From Lutjanus erythropterus (taxonomy: Eukaryota; Chordata; Actinopteri; Lutjaniformes; Lutjanidae): 64,000 bases of DNA. Position 1 is the stretch's first letter; every line of letters starts with the position of its first letter. Location of the stretch: the NCBI GenBank assembly GCA_020091685.1, contig CM034600.1, positions 39,661,320-39,725,319 of the forward strand. The letters run 5' to 3'. Of the stretch, positions 1 through 12,012 are shown piece by piece. The notes below the pieces were generated by a model that saw only the letters and a list, made by a program, of their open reading frames with translations, did not search any database and was not told the origin of the DNA. The translations under genes and the position numbers were made by a program.

Positions 1-1080
1 GCACCAAATGGTAACAGAGGTTATCTCTTCATATAGAGCAGGTCTACAATATAAAAAATATAAAGAATATAATATCAGATCATGTTTTCAATAAATAGAG
101 AGTGATGACATTCTGCAGTACGAAGAATGGAGAAAATTTAAAAACTTTCTTGTTGTCGAGCCAAAATATTTGCTTGCAGGTAATTGATAATGATATTACT
201 GTCATACTTTAATTACTGTTATTATCATTATGTATTTACAACATATTATTATTATATTACAGTATGATTGTGATGCTCTAAGTAACTTTTAAAATCAAAT
301 TATTTCATTGGTTTTGGGTTGTTTCAGAGCATTTGAAGCTGCTAATATTTATATTCTAATAAAACAAAATTTTAAGTACATAAGAAAATGTGCTGCAACA
401 GAAATATGTGAAAACAGGTGCACGCACACATGCCTGTGCGCTACACCTGTTTATATATATTTTTCAATAAGTGATCAATCTGGCAATAATTTTCCACTAA
501 TCAGTTAGTTCTGGTCTATAAAATATCAGAAAATGTTGATCAAAGTCCAAGAAAATAAATATTAAATACCATCAAAACAGATTTGTTCTGATTTATTCTG
601 AAACCCCAATAGTGCAAAAAATACATCTTTTGGAGGACCTGAAGACTTTCTGCCCATCTGAAGTTTTTTTTTTCCCCAACACCACCATGATGAAATATTT
701 CACCACATTTCTCAGCGTTTCTCTGGGAGAGCTCAAAACTGAACAGCCTCCACGGCTCTTAAATCTTCAGGTCTCAAGTTTTGACTCTCGGATCTCAGAC
801 AACAGGCGCACCTTGCACAGTGTCGCACCAAATCGAGTGCATGAGCTGATCTGAGGCCAGTTCCACACAGTTTATGAGCAGTCAGAGCACAGACTGTTCT
901 CCTACAGACACACGGATGGAGACAGACGTGTGTGTTACATTATTCTGAGAGACGTCTGTTTTTGTTTCTGTCTGTTCGGAGCTTTAATTGTTCAACCTTT
1001 GATCCTCTTTCTCTTCCATCCACTGGGATATTGATAAGGCTGTTCCCTGTGGGAGCCATTACTGCTGACTCTGAGGAGTA
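1..1080. other. AT-rich non-coding DNA, no gene seen
   Basis: No coding region, RNA gene or clear full-length repeat is visible. Around 505-560 there is a short fragment with the wording 'ggtctataaaatatcagaaa', which resembles the middle of a dispersed fish repeat also present near 14735 and 41015. Short open frames here lack splice context and protein-like composition. Confidence 0.5.
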
Positions 1081-1133
1081 TGTGTGTGTGTGTGTGTGTG
1101 TGTCTGTGTGTGCGTGTGTGTGTGTGTGTGTGT
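1081..1133. repeat. (GT)n microsatellite, interrupted
   Basis: About 53 bp of GT dinucleotides, with one TC and one GC interruption. The open frames that cross it on both strands (poly Cys-Val or Thr-His) are translations of the microsatellite, not genes. Confidence 0.95.
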
Positions 1134-2223
1134 AATGCTCCCTCCCACTGTGTTGGTCCATTCCAGCCTCTTCAGGTTCTGGCTTTAGAAGAAAAAAACC
1201 TTCATCTATTATTGAATGACTGGAGCAAACGGCCTCATTGCAACAGTCAGGACAGACAGACAGAGAGCTGAGCACATAGACAGGCGGACAGGTAGACAGG
1301 TTGTGGTGCAGACAGGTAAGAAGACGGTGGCGGCACAATGCAGAAAGTAATATTTGTTTGAGATGTTGTGATAGTGATTTGGCGCGGCGTGTTTGTGCTT
1401 CAGGGGCCGATGAGGTGATTGTGGGAAGATGTGTAATGCTGCAGAAAACAGTTGATCTGTGTTTTGTTCCAAATGCTTCCATTAGTTCATTCAGTTACAC
1501 AAAGAGGGTGTGGTAATCTCCAGAATTAACCTAAAAGATCCACTGCACGCTGAACAAAATCCTTCTTTCACCAGAACCAAACCTTTCTTAAGTACATTAT
1601 AAAAACTCTTCTCACACATCATGATGAAATGATGACATTCAGGATGAGAGGATGGATGGTTGCACCTTAAACTTTGATAAAACCCCAATGATTAGTATTA
1701 CAGTTTCAAATTTTAATTTTTGTAATAACAGTGTTTTATAATGGCGCCTTGAAAACCTCACAGTAAATTCTGTCCAGCATCGACCAAAGGTAGAGCAGTC
1801 TGCCAGCTGCACACAGCTGCAACGTGGGTTTGCTTTGCATCAGTGAAAACAGTGACATCACAAAGGACATGGTGTCATTTCAGTGGTTAAGAGGTTTTCA
1901 GTGCAAAACTTATTTTAAGAACATTTTAAACACACAATCATATTAGTAACCGTGAACATTATGATTGCTATGATCTTGATATGAAAATTTCATACTGTTT
2001 TATCTGTAGATCAAATAAAAACGAGATTTTGTTGTTTAGCAGCCATATTGGTTTGAAACGGTGTAACAACAGGTAATACTGATGAACTCTTTCTCTGTTT
2101 GCACTTTTCTATAAACGTTTCCAGCCAGCACCAGCATTTTTGACAAAATTCACTGATTTTTCAACACACAGAGTATTCAGTTCTATGAATATGTTAACAT
2201 GGAATATATCAAAAGAAAGAACA
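1134..2223. other. Non-coding DNA, nothing recognised
   Basis: Mixed-composition DNA without a supported gene. A donor-like CAG|GTAAG occurs near 1312-1320 next to an acag-rich stretch, but no acceptor, promoter or coding frame goes with it. Confidence 0.4.
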
Positions 2224-2402
2224 GATCAGGGCCCCGTTTCCCAGAGCCTTCGTAGCGCTACGTGCGTCGTAAGTTGTATTTTAAGGTCTCCCTTACGGTT
2301 ACGGGCTGTTTCCCAGAGTTGGGACAACCTTAAGGGAGATCTTAAGATACAACTTACGATGCACGTAGCACTATGAAGGCTCTGGGAAACGGGGCCCTGA
2401 TC
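2224..2402. mobile_element. 179-bp fold-back palindrome (MITE-like)
   Basis: Two arms, 2224-2300 and 2326-2402, are reverse complements over about 77 bp with six mismatches, around a 25-bp centre. The ends read GATCAGGGCCCCGTTTCCC and its complement. Three of the six arm differences are CG in the left arm against CA/TG in the right arm, as expected from decay of methylated CpG. Near-total palindromy, no coding capacity and small size fit a fold-back MITE. The GATC-type ends belong to the palindrome itself, so a separate target-site duplication is not evident and the superfamily cannot be assigned. Confidence 0.75.
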
Positions 2403-3826
2403 GTTTCGGACACAAAAAACGTTTTGTTCGAGTTTTTTTTATAAGCACTTGAATGTTGGTTGGTTGCATCAAAAAATCCACTTTTTAGACAAAAAAGGAG
2501 AAAACTGTTTTGTGAAAGAGACATTTTTAAACACAATATCGACTTTACATTTTTATGCATCGTCAGTCCTCTGGGCTGCAGCGCTTCATGCTGTATATCA
2601 TCATCTTCTTCTTCTGCTGCTGAATTCTGGTGGTTCTCTTCTTCTTCGAGTGACTAATTTTTGTCAGATGATGCGTCACAGAGTCCCCTACCACCTGGCG
2701 ATGAAAACAGCGACTGACGGAATATCTCATCATTAATGGGGAAAAAGTTAAGGACCAGTTCAGTTTAGTGTAGCAGAACTTTTCCAGTGAGCTAACGTGT
2801 GTATTAGCAGCACCTTGACTCTGTTTGACCTGAGTGGAACCTTCATCAGGAACATTGGTAACACCTGTGTTTACACTATTTCATCTCAAAATGTCCACTG
2901 TGCCAAGAAAGTCTCAGTTTGATGTAAATATAGTGAGGTACAATTTTAGTCTTGTGCGATGAGGTATTTTTTTTCTTTAGAGTCATTTCTTCTTTTTCTC
3001 AGTGCCAGTCCGACCCTCAGGTAACACGGCATTAACAGCACTCGTTTTTCTCGTTTCTTGGCTTTAGCAGGTCTGTTAATCCCACTGGTGACGCTGTTCA
3101 AATGACAGATTTTCCTTTATGAACCTCTGAGAGCAGAAATTCAAACTCCAAATCTGTGAAGTTCTTTGTTTTCCTTTTTGATGCCATTTCACATATGGGG
3201 GCAGGAAGCGTGGCCTTAAATGGTGTTCATGGGGCATTAATTATGCACATACACTCAATTACCCACAGGTAGATCATTTACACAGTTTGCTGAATCTGAA
3301 ATAACATCCTCTTATGATCCCTTCATACAAAAAAGTTAGATAAATTTAAGATAATAACAGGAAAATATTCTTGCATTAGGTCCAGTATTTTATTATGTCT
3401 ATGAAAGGCGGGGAAGAATGTATATCCACCATTTACCTGATTTAGCAAAGTTAAGCTAAATCATGCTATCATGAGTCCATCAACTGCTACAACATTTTTG
3501 GAACTATTTCTTGTGCATCCATCCGCCCAGTACCTCTGTGCAGCATCTGGATTTTTTTTTTTCTGTTGACAGACACGATGAGACCAAACCTGACAACCTG
3601 ACTGTGTCAAATCAAACACGCTCAGCTGCTGTTTGCCAAAGAAACAGTTCCTTCACGTAACGCCTGCTAAAACATTGCAACTTAAATTATTTGTTGATGT
3701 ACAGTGTTGAGTCTCAGCTATGACTGGTATGAAGGTCAGAGCACTGAGTTTTTTTTTTTTTTGCAGCTCATTATTTCCATTGCAGAGACATTATGTTTTT
3801 TCTCCTGCAGGTACATATTTCACAGT
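2403..3826. other. Non-coding DNA, nothing firm recognised
   Basis: No gene or RNA seen. It contains short T-runs near 2968, 3551 and 3752 and ordinary low-complexity stretches. Small open frames near 2449-2736 are not protein-like and have no splice context. Confidence 0.4.
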
Positions 3827-3827
3827 G

Positions 3828-3859
<32 letters not shown>

Positions 3860-3952
3860 TTATTGTATGTCTTAGGCAAACCCAGAGGGTCTACTCCAGT
3901 GTCGGGTCTTGACAGGTGTTCTTTGGCTCACATGCAGCCACATAACTTCACA

Positions 3953-4001
<49 letters not shown>

Positions 4002-4105
4002 GTTGCTGGGCAAGGTGTGTGTGGGATTTGGGTGAGTCAGCAGATACTGATTTGCGTTTCAGGGAGTGTCGTGAACCTGGACTTAACCCGCCCACCCTCA
4101 CTGAT

Positions 4106-4174
<69 letters not shown>
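3827..4174. repeat. Cluster of one (GT)n and two (CA)n microsatellites
   Basis: (GT)n at 3827-3857, (CA)n at 3954-3998 and a long uninterrupted (CA)n at 4108-4174. The GT and first CA tracts are reverse complements separated by about 97 bp. Open frames of up to 174 codons across this stretch are artefacts of repeated CAC/ACA codons. Confidence 0.95.
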
Positions 4175-4177
<3 letters not shown>

Positions 4178-4419
4178 GTTACCTGTGGAGACCTGTTGCA
4201 GACAGTCAGATGGATCCAGAGACTCTAAGAGAATCATAAATACAGATTCTATCAGTTGGACTGGTGTGAACCAACAGAGACTCATTAAAACCACATTACT
4301 GATTATCTTGTAGTTTTTAGTATTTATAAATTACTTGCAAATGAGTCATCTGTACCGTTGCTATGGTTACCAACACAGATTGAGTTAAACATTTGAGGTA
4401 TTTGAGGTATCCACATTAG

Positions 4420-4680
4420 CACTTTAATTGTCTGAAAAGTTGAGCCCGTTGAGGCCCGATGCTGACAAAATTCTGTCTGAGACCGACACAAACCCGACCA
4501 TCATTAGCATATTTCAGCTCGGACCCGATTACAGCCTGACATTTTTTTTAAACAAGTTTACCTCTATACACCAAACAGTAGGAGTTTTCAGTAACAGCGA
4601 CAATACATGCAGGGAACTGGAATCGGCAACAACTAAACTGGGGAGAAAAATTTAAATAAATAAGTACATAAATAAATATA
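4420..4680. mobile_element. Degenerate DNA-transposon remnant
   Basis: A stretch with repeated 'gaggcccgatgctgac', 'gaccgacacaaacccgacc' and 'tcggacccgattacagcc' wording. This resembles terminal parts of hAT-type non-autonomous elements in fish that contain repeated cccga motifs. No transposase frame is visible. Family assignment is from memory of motif style and is weak. Confidence 0.35.
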
Positions 4681-4914
4681 AATATAGTAAAACCCAAACC
4701 TGTTGTGAGCCTGTGAAATATGTGAGAAATAAAGCCTGACCTGATTTTGGCCGATTCTGTTTTTCAGTCTTTCTAAGAACTGTAACTGACAGCATTCACA
4801 AACATTTTTGCAACTTTTCTTGTAAAAATTAAATTGGATGTTCATAATAAAACACTGACTATTAAATATTCATTAAATATTATTTAGATTTTCTCCAAAG
4901 TCCTCCAGGTTACA

Positions 4915-5540
4915 GTCAGGCCTTATTATAGCTTTATATTAAGATTATGCAGGATTTTGTGGGGCGTGATTTCACGTGATCGCCTGTGGAAGCAGATGTA
5001 AACAAACTGGAGATGGACGCGGTGCAACAGTTTGCTGCAGTAAAACTTTGCTGTGAGAAACACAGACGCAGAAGTTAAACAAGTCTGGATGAGAAAATGT
5101 TTGAGGAGACACATCAACACAGGTTGTTTATTCTTCAGCCAGAACAGGAGGTGAGATTTTAACTGTCCCTCTGTGAACAGCAGTCTGCTGCTGGCTAACA
5201 TTAGCCTGAAGAACTAGAGAGTTTACGGCTGTTTTGTGACATTGTCAGCTACTCTGTCTCATTGTAGACTGTCTGTCTTCTCTTTATCCTGTTCTTGGAA
5301 TCTGTCGCTGACACCAGCTTCATGCAAGCATGTGTCTGAGTGTGTAGCTGTTATCAGCGTTGTGGTGATATCACTGTCAGTTTGTCTGCTGCGCACATGA
5401 CGTGACCATTGTGCAGAACACGTGTGTGACCGGCACAGAATCGGATTTGTGACGCTGACCGGCCGGTCACTGGTCAGGGCCCGTCACATGAAAACCGGCC
5501 CAATTCTGAGCATTACCGATTAATTGGTGCAAGTCTATTG
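4915..5540. mobile_element. hAT-like non-autonomous remnant
   Basis: The right end (about 5425-5540) carries 'gaccggccggtcactggtca' followed by 'ccgattaattggtgcaagtc', which reads as a degenerate hAT-type end of the 'atgcaccgat ... ggccggt' style. A weaker relative of the same end occurs at 27712-27800. The internal part shows no coding frame. A second, unrelated repeat copy follows directly at 5541. Confidence 0.4.
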
Positions 5541-5660
5541 CAGAGTCTCTAAATCACCATGAACCACAAAAAATTAACTGTAATAGAAGCAGAGAAGCTG
5601 ATGTGCTGTCAGACACTTTAGCCACTTCCGCGCACTAAGAAGCACACAGGACAACTGATG
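5541..5660 (+). repeat. Partial copy of the repeat in the 22.3-kb element
   Basis: The wording 'agtctctaaatcaccatgaa', 'gaagcagagaagctgatg' and 'gctgtcagacactt' aligns with 22336-22440, where it leads into a 51-bp minisatellite. Here only one degenerate unit is present ('cacttccgcgcactaagaag' in place of the expanded unit), so this copy shows a state without amplification. Confidence 0.65.
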
Positions 5661-6680
5661 CTGGACAGTGGTGGTGCTGCAGCCTGTGTTTCTTCATGTA
5701 CAGTGATGATGTTACATCCTCAGAGATCAGCATTAAAGTCAAATTTATCATAAAACTTAATAAAGGATGAGAAAGAACCAACACTACTGAAATAATGTGT
5801 AGATTGAAAGAATAAACACCCTGAAACATTTGTGTTTAAAATGTGAGATGGCAGTTGTGAGGTTTCACAGTGTTTCCTCTCCTCTATCTCCCTCCATCTG
5901 TCTGCTGTCATTTCCCTCCTCCTCTCCACACCATATGTTGGTCATTATGTTGTTAGTGTCTCTGGTCACTGAACCCACAACTCTCTACATCTAATGACCA
6001 CGGCCAGGGGACCACAGAGACAGACAGAGAGAGAAACAGACCGCAGCCTCACATTCAGGTTGTATTTTTAGACAGGAAGTCACAGAGGAAAGAAAGAAAG
6101 AAAAAAAGTCTCTCCAGCTCACAGTATGTTTTCAACCTGACAACCCAACCTTCACAAGTTAGCAGCTATAGATAATAGCTTCCCTCTTTGTTTGTGTCAA
6201 GAAATGGATGCACATATTTTCACACATTGAAAATAATTATTACACACATGCCCACGATACTAAACCTTTAGAAGATCAAGTTAGTGTTGAGAAGTTTTTG
6301 TTTTTACTTCCTCAATAGGGAGAAAAGAAAAAGCATACTGCCAAATTATGTGGGTTTTGTGGGATTTTATCTTTATAGCAGCAGACAGACAGACAGACAC
6401 AAAATTCACGGTTCAGATCGTATTATGGTTTTGAGTCACAGATCGTTTAATTTTTCGGAGATGCAAAAAAAAAGAAACAGAATTAGGGTTAAATTGTCTT
6501 AGAAATGCACTTAGCTTTGAACTCTCTGTCTGTCTGTAGTCACACCATAGACTGATGATAGTAATACTGATAAAAATACACTATATTAATTATAATAGTA
6601 TTGTACAGTATATTTTGAATACTACATACTACTGTGTTATATTATAGTACATATAGATAATTATACACTACTACACTCTG
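5661..6680. other. Non-coding DNA with minor simple repeats
   Basis: Contains a short (GAAA)n around 6085-6106 and (CAGA)n around 6379-6398. No gene is supported. Confidence 0.4.
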
Positions 6681-7275
6681 TAGTGTGTGGTCTCTCAATG
6701 TCCTGCCCACAGCACTATCTGATTGGATGTTAATCGTGAATTGGTCGCTGCTCCGGTGAGCTGAGAGGAGCTGTGTGTGTGTGTGCAGAAGTTAAGAGAG
6801 CAGGTATCACCAAAGGTTCAATAAATATCATCATTTCATGATCTGTTTCTTTGATTATAGCATAGCTATGATCATGATCGTGTACGCAGCTGTTAGCTAA
6901 CTTTACATAAACACTTTCACAGCGTTCTTATTTTAAAACGTGTCCGATGGAAGTACTAAAACGTCAGCTGGAGACTCTCAGCTCACTCAAGTTGAGTTAG
7001 CATTAGCATTAGCTTAAATCAGCCAGCTACATTTGTGAAATCTGCTTGTGAGTCTTTATTTCAGCTGATAAAATCCACTGTCGTCAGAGAGAAATGAGAA
7101 TCTGCTTTTGTTTTCTTCTCTAAGGAATCACAGACCTCATGTTTCAACAATTGCTCCCAGTTTTGATGTTAAATCTGCCGCCGTTATCGCCGTATACTGC
7201 ATAGATGCAGTGTGAGAATGGAAAGCTTGGCAGGTGTAGCAACAGTAACTAAGGAGGGCGGGGCTTAGTGAAGGG
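6681..7275. repeat. Probable dispersed repeat
   Basis: The right end contains 'ggagggcggggcttagtg' at about 7254-7271. Similar wording, 'agggcggggcttaagaag', is at about 19769-19786, where it also follows a short AT-rich tract. The shared motif and flanking style suggest two relics of one dispersed family. Boundaries are uncertain and no coding frame is present. Confidence 0.3.
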
Positions 7276-7893
7276 TCAATTGCACACTGCATTAATGGCT
7301 AATTGGTTCACTTTGCTGCTGAGGCTATCAAATACTTTTGTAAATTTAGTTTTAGTTTTTTATTTTCCCTTTTGCCAAAGAAATCTTCATCTTAAGGAAT
7401 ACAGCATCCCTTACCCTCTTATATTCTGGACGGGCCACCATAGTCGAGGCTGTGTATGCGACATGCAGGTTTATGAAGAAGTTTGTGGAGTTGGACTATT
7501 TTTTTATGTCGAAAAATATATTTATCACTAAAAATCCATCTTTACTGTTTGATCATTTTTTGTTGAACAGTTCTATGCAAATTCCTCTGAATCCTGCAGT
7601 GACCCGTTGAATTCCTGCACAGACTTTATGTCCTCCATGGCAACTATGAACTTGTTAAAATGATGATGTTCTTTTGCTACAGCGGAGGTGAAGTGTGTGA
7701 GGTCGACACAGCTGAACTCTGTGAACACGCTGAAGTCTCAGAGCTGCTGGACAGAGACCGAAAGTGTGAAGGAGACACAGACAGACAGAGTCAGAGAGAG
7801 GGATGTTATTCCTTCATGCGTGTCTAAACTGGTCCATTAGCGCCAGCCTAATATTCAGATTGAGTCACACAGTCAACAGTTTCCCGAAGCCTC

Positions 7894-7896
<3 letters not shown>
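7276..7896. other. Non-coding DNA, nothing firm recognised
   Basis: No gene seen. The segment 7805-7890 ('ccattagcgccagcctaata' and surroundings) is complex, non-repetitive sequence that might be constrained, but nothing proves this from one genome. Confidence 0.3.
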
Positions 7897-7952
<56 letters not shown>

Positions 7953-8097
7953 TGATGGTCCGATAAAAAGGTCAGATATTGGACAGTTTGATGGAGCCTT
8001 ATTACACCCAGACTCAACTACTGAAGGAGATCAAACTGCTGATCTACTGACAGACACACACGGTCAGTTAGCTGACACACGCACACACACACACACT
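7897..8097. repeat. (CA)n microsatellites
   Basis: Uninterrupted (AC)n at 7897-7949 and a shorter interrupted (CA)n at 8075-8097. Confidence 0.95.
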
Positions 8098-8214
8098 CCT
8101 ACACACTTAGGTTGTGTCAGGTTATGTATCGGATCACAGCCCACACACACACTCCCTCCTCCAGATGTCGCCTCCCTGCCTCATCACTCCCCTCGCTTCT
8201 CTGTCATAGTTGAT

Positions 8215-9412
8215 ACTTGGGCTGCACGATTTCGGGTATTGGTCCGATACTGTCCTCACGTGCTCGGACTCATAAAACTACTAGACCCAATACCACGTCA
8301 CGAAACATAGCCACTCCACACAAACTGATGACTTTCACTCCACTACATTTCAAAGACAAGAACAGAATAACTTTGAAGTCAGCTGTTGCTGTTTTTTCTT
8401 TTCTAAAATGCAATTGGCCACACGCTGTGTTCCTCACAGAAGGAAACCAATCACAGTACCCACAATCGACTGGGACTGATGTAAAAGCAGGAATACGTCA
8501 TCCAGGCGCTCTGTAACAAGAACAAACAAGCTCTCCCTCTGTCATTCTAACAATACACCGTAATAAGGACGGCAGGAGAAAAACAAAATTAAATCTCAAG
8601 ATGTTATTATAATTATAAAAAGGCTTTTAATGTTGGATTGTTTTTATCAGGGTGATAATGATCATGTATATATGCTCTTGAAGACATAAAAGAAATCTCA
8701 GACTTGGAGAACAGGCTTCAGTCTGATTTTATTCAGTGATTTTAATACAGTTACATCAGAAAATGACAATAACTGTCCTTTTTGTTTTTGATTGTATTTC
8801 TATACTGAATATTTTATAGGTGTTTCTATAGACTTTGTGTAGCAGAGTGGTTCTGCAGAGAAGTCAGTACATCAGGTGGTTTCAGAGTTACAAGCTTCTG
8901 TAAATGCATCATGAAAACAATACAGCAATATGTTGATATTAGAAAATATACTTTGTAATTTGTACTTTTGAATACTTAAGTTTGTTTTAAAAGCAAGTAC
9001 TCTTCTAGTACTTCAACTTTAGTAAAACTTGACCAGGAGTATCTATACTTTTATTCAAGTACTGGGGTTGAGTACTTTGTCCACCTCTGATCGTACAGTA
9101 TATAACACCATTTGTTACAATAAACTTAATTCTTTAAGTCCATAATAATGTTGTGTAATTATTCTACTGAAATATACCATGTGCACAATAAACTGCACTG
9201 ATTAATAAGGAACACAAAATTAGTAAGTAACTTACAACAAATAACCCAAAATGTAATATGTACAGTAACTAACAACAGAACAGAGTGAGTGGAAAAGTGA
9301 GGAACATCTAATGATAATAAAACATGTTTTTAAAGTTACTGTAATAACTGTAACGGCATTATTAAGTACTTGTAGTCAGTCTGAAAACTGGTATTGGTGC
9401 ATCCCTTAATGT
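8215..9412. mobile_element. hAT-like composite element with nested repeat
   Basis: The left end 'gggctgcacgatttcggg' and following 'tattggtccgatactgtc' pair with a right end containing 'ggtattggtgcatccctt'. This is the 'ggtatcggtgcatccc' type of imperfect terminal inverted repeat seen in non-autonomous hAT-like elements of fish. The element is about 1.2 kb with no transposase frame. A separate repeat with a 'ccacctctg' end (8935-9089) lies inside it, so the nesting order can be read: the outer element is older. Boundaries are approximate. Confidence 0.45.
8935..9089. mobile_element. Nested half-copy of the CAGAGGTGG-ended repeat
   Basis: Wording such as 'tgtacttttgaatactt', 'caagtactcttctagtactt' and the end 'actttgtccacctctg' matches the ends of repeats at 18508-18935 and 61064-61905. 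All carry many 'agtac' and 'tactt' words and end in CAGAGGTGG or its complement. Only the right half is clear here. Confidence 0.6.
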
Positions 9413-9746
9413 ACCTGTTTTTTTTTTTTTTGTTTTGTTTTATTTCTTTGCACATGTAAGCAAAGACAGATTTCTGCCAGCTGTACACAAGTGGTAGACA
9501 GTAAAATATTTTCTGTTGTAGAGGGAAGAGATCTGTGGTGGTGTTGTAGAGAAAGTAATGAATTTCTAACCTGGCAGTGAAAATAAAGCGACAGGGTCTT
9601 AACTGGGTCACATTTCCTGGTCACTGATGAATTTTTACACCTCAATCAATCATCTGATGTGTTTGTCTAAATCGCTTTTAGTCTCTAACTTGTCTCCGCC
9701 TTTGTCTCTGGTCGAGTTCAGTGGGGTCACCTTGTTTTCGGCTGCT

Positions 9747-9763
9747 GGGGGGGGGGGGGGGGG
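9747..9763 (+). repeat. G17 homopolymer
   Basis: An uninterrupted run of 17 G. It may form a quadruplex, and its length in the assembly is likely to be unreliable. Confidence 0.9.
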
Positions 9764-10344
9764 CAGCATCTCTGACAGATGGATAATCCATAATCCTGAA
9801 TGTATGGAGCTGCTGTTGGCTTTAAATCCTCCCTGCTGGATCACACAGGTCACAGATCCAGGGTCAGGAGTCAACAGGATGCATCTTAGTTACACGACTG
9901 AAAACGCATCAACAACACTTAAAGCTGACAGGTGGTGTTATCGCTTCTGTGTAACAGCCCCCCCCACCACATTATCACCCACCCACATAACACCCAGCTC
10001 TCCATCACCTCCTCCCAGCCTCTCTTATGAAACATAGAGCAGCTCTGTCCAACCTGCCATGAGGACATTTTGTTGAATCTTTATAGTTTGTCTTTATTTT
10101 GTGTAGCAGACACATCAGCAACATCCAGGACTGATCGACGGTTTTCACCTCTCTGAGCCTGAATATTGAGCCGCCATGATCGTTTCTAGTGGCTGACAAA
10201 CACGTCAATGTTGAAAATCAATTTGAGTTCATTTGATGTCTCAAACTTATATTTCACCAGTAAAATAGATTACCTAAGCAACAAAATGTGTGGCTGTTTG
10301 TTCCCACCTCCAAATCAGCTGCAGTAGAAGACTGATGTAAGATT

Positions 10345-10395
10345 TACACTGCCTGGACAAAAAAAGTCACACACTCTAATATTTTGTTTGACTGC
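10345..10395. mobile_element. Tc1-like terminal inverted repeat (one end)
   Basis: Starts at a TA dinucleotide (10345-10346), then CACTGCCTGGACAAAAAAAG and 'tcacacactctaatattttg'. Position and orientation match the 3' end of the transposase pseudogene. The partner end is absent or too decayed, so the element is probably truncated on its 5' side. Confidence 0.75.
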
Positions 10396-11260
10396 CTTTA
10401 ACTTTGCTTTTCAGCGTGCATTCACCATGGCATCGTTTCAGTAATCTTATGCAGTGTCACAACATTTATTTCTGTCCAGAGCTGCATTCATTTTTCACTC
10501 AGATCTTGTATTGATGATGGAGAGTCGGACCGCTGTGTAAAGTCTTCTCCAGCACATCCCAAAGATTCTCAGTAGGGTTCAGGTCTGGACTCTGTGGTGG
10601 ACAGTCCATGTGTGAAAATGATGTCTCCTGCTCCCTGAACCTCTCTTTCACTATCTGAGCCTGATGAATCCTGACATTGTCATCCTGGAATATGTCCGTG
10701 TCATCAGGGAAGAAAAAATCCATGGATGTAAAAACCTGATCATTCAGTTTATTCAGGTAGTGAGCTGAATTCATTTTTTGGACTCATTTCTGAATCTCGA
10801 CCTGAGCGACTGAAGCATCCCCAGATCTTAACACTGCCCCCATAGGCTTGTACTGTAGGCACTAGGCATGATGGGAACATCACTTCATCCACCTCTCTTC
10901 TTACCCTGATGCCCCCATCACTCTGGAACAGGGTAAATCTGGACTCATCAGACCACATGACCTTTTTCCATTGATCCACAGTCCAATCTGTATGTTCTCT
11001 AGCAAACTGGAGCCTTTTTCTCTTATTATCCTCACTGATAAGTGGTTTTCTTCTACACATCTGTTTAGTCTCAATCCCTTCAGTTCTCTTCACATTGTGT
11101 GTGGAAATGTTCTTACTTTCACTATTAAACATAGCTGTGAGTTCCACTGTTGATTATTTTCTGACCACATTTCTTTCTCGAAGAACCTGCAGTAGGTAGA
11201 AAGTCTAAAAACAGTTGATTGTTGTCTCATCTGAGTTAGGTTTCATTTTCCCTGTCTTGA
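10345..11260 (-). pseudogene. Tc1/mariner-like transposase pseudogene
   Basis: A remnant of a DDE transposase that would cut and paste its own element. The minus-strand frame 11147-10749 reads SEDNKRKRLQFAREHTDW, then KKVMWSDESRFTLFQSDGG, then IWGCFSRSG, which are standard Tc1 blocks containing the first catalytic Asp. A second frame (10774-10499) continues with [20 protein letters not shown] and [18 protein letters not shown], holding the second Asp and the catalytic Glu in the usual D34E spacing. The two frames differ by one phase near 10775, so there is a frameshift. A stop truncates the C-terminus near 10499, with readable remnants further on (TEINVVTLHK). The N-terminal helix-turn-helix region above 11150 is frame-shifted and degraded. 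The catalytic residues survive but the gene is broken. One inverted-repeat end, TACACTGCCTGGACAAAAAA, lies at 10345-10364; the other end is not recognisable. Confidence 0.92.
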
Positions 11261-11978
11261 GCCCCTCCTACCAGACGAACAGCACACGCTTCATGCACGC
11301 AACAGTTTACCAAGGCAGTTGTGACATCAGCTGCGTGTATTAAAGAGAGAGAAACTTCAATGCAAAACACAGAGATTCAGTTTGAAATTCAGAAACTCAA
11401 AAATCCATTGCAGTCGCTGCAGTGTTCTCAGCTTTTTCATTTTTACATTGTGAGTGCTCTCTGAAGATGGAGCCAACGAAACCACATCTGTAAAAACCCT
11501 CCCACATATAAGAAAGTCTTGAGCTGCTGGCAGGAGCTCAACGAAGGTTTGTTTGACAGTAATCAAGATCAGATGTTGGTTTAAATCTCCATTTAGACAT
11601 TTTTCACTCTGTTTTGTTGCCGGGTGGAGAGCTGCAGGTGCTCACTGTTGTGAAAACCTCCGTACTGTACAGATAATTAGACAGATACCGAGTCCTCCTC
11701 CTCCAGATGGGTGGACAGACGGGTTGAGACTGATCCACGGCACCTGACTGCTCTTACAGGAGGTAAAATATAAATGCATTTCACTGAACTCCAGATGTTT
11801 TCATTCTGCTGTTGTGCTTCCGGGTAACACAGTGACCTGGGACTCAGTTAGATTACGTCTGGAACATCAGATGGTATTTATAATAAAAACCTGAAACAGA
11901 CGCAGGATAATCCACTCAGAATACAGTTCAGTTCAGTCAGTCAGTCCATGAAAACAAGACAGGATGGCTGGAGCTGCT

Positions 11979-11979
<1 letters not shown>
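11261..11979. other. Non-coding DNA, nothing firm recognised
   Basis: No gene or repeat boundary could be supported. Confidence 0.3.

Positions 11980-12012
<33 letters not shown>

Noticed and set aside
1300..1330. Splice-donor-like CAG|GTAAG next to acag-rich sequence
   Set aside because: No promoter, acceptor or coding frame accompanies it.
3704..4313. Open frames of 134-174 codons rich in Thr-His or Cys-Val
   Set aside because: They are translations of (CA)n/(GT)n tracts, which have no stops in any frame.
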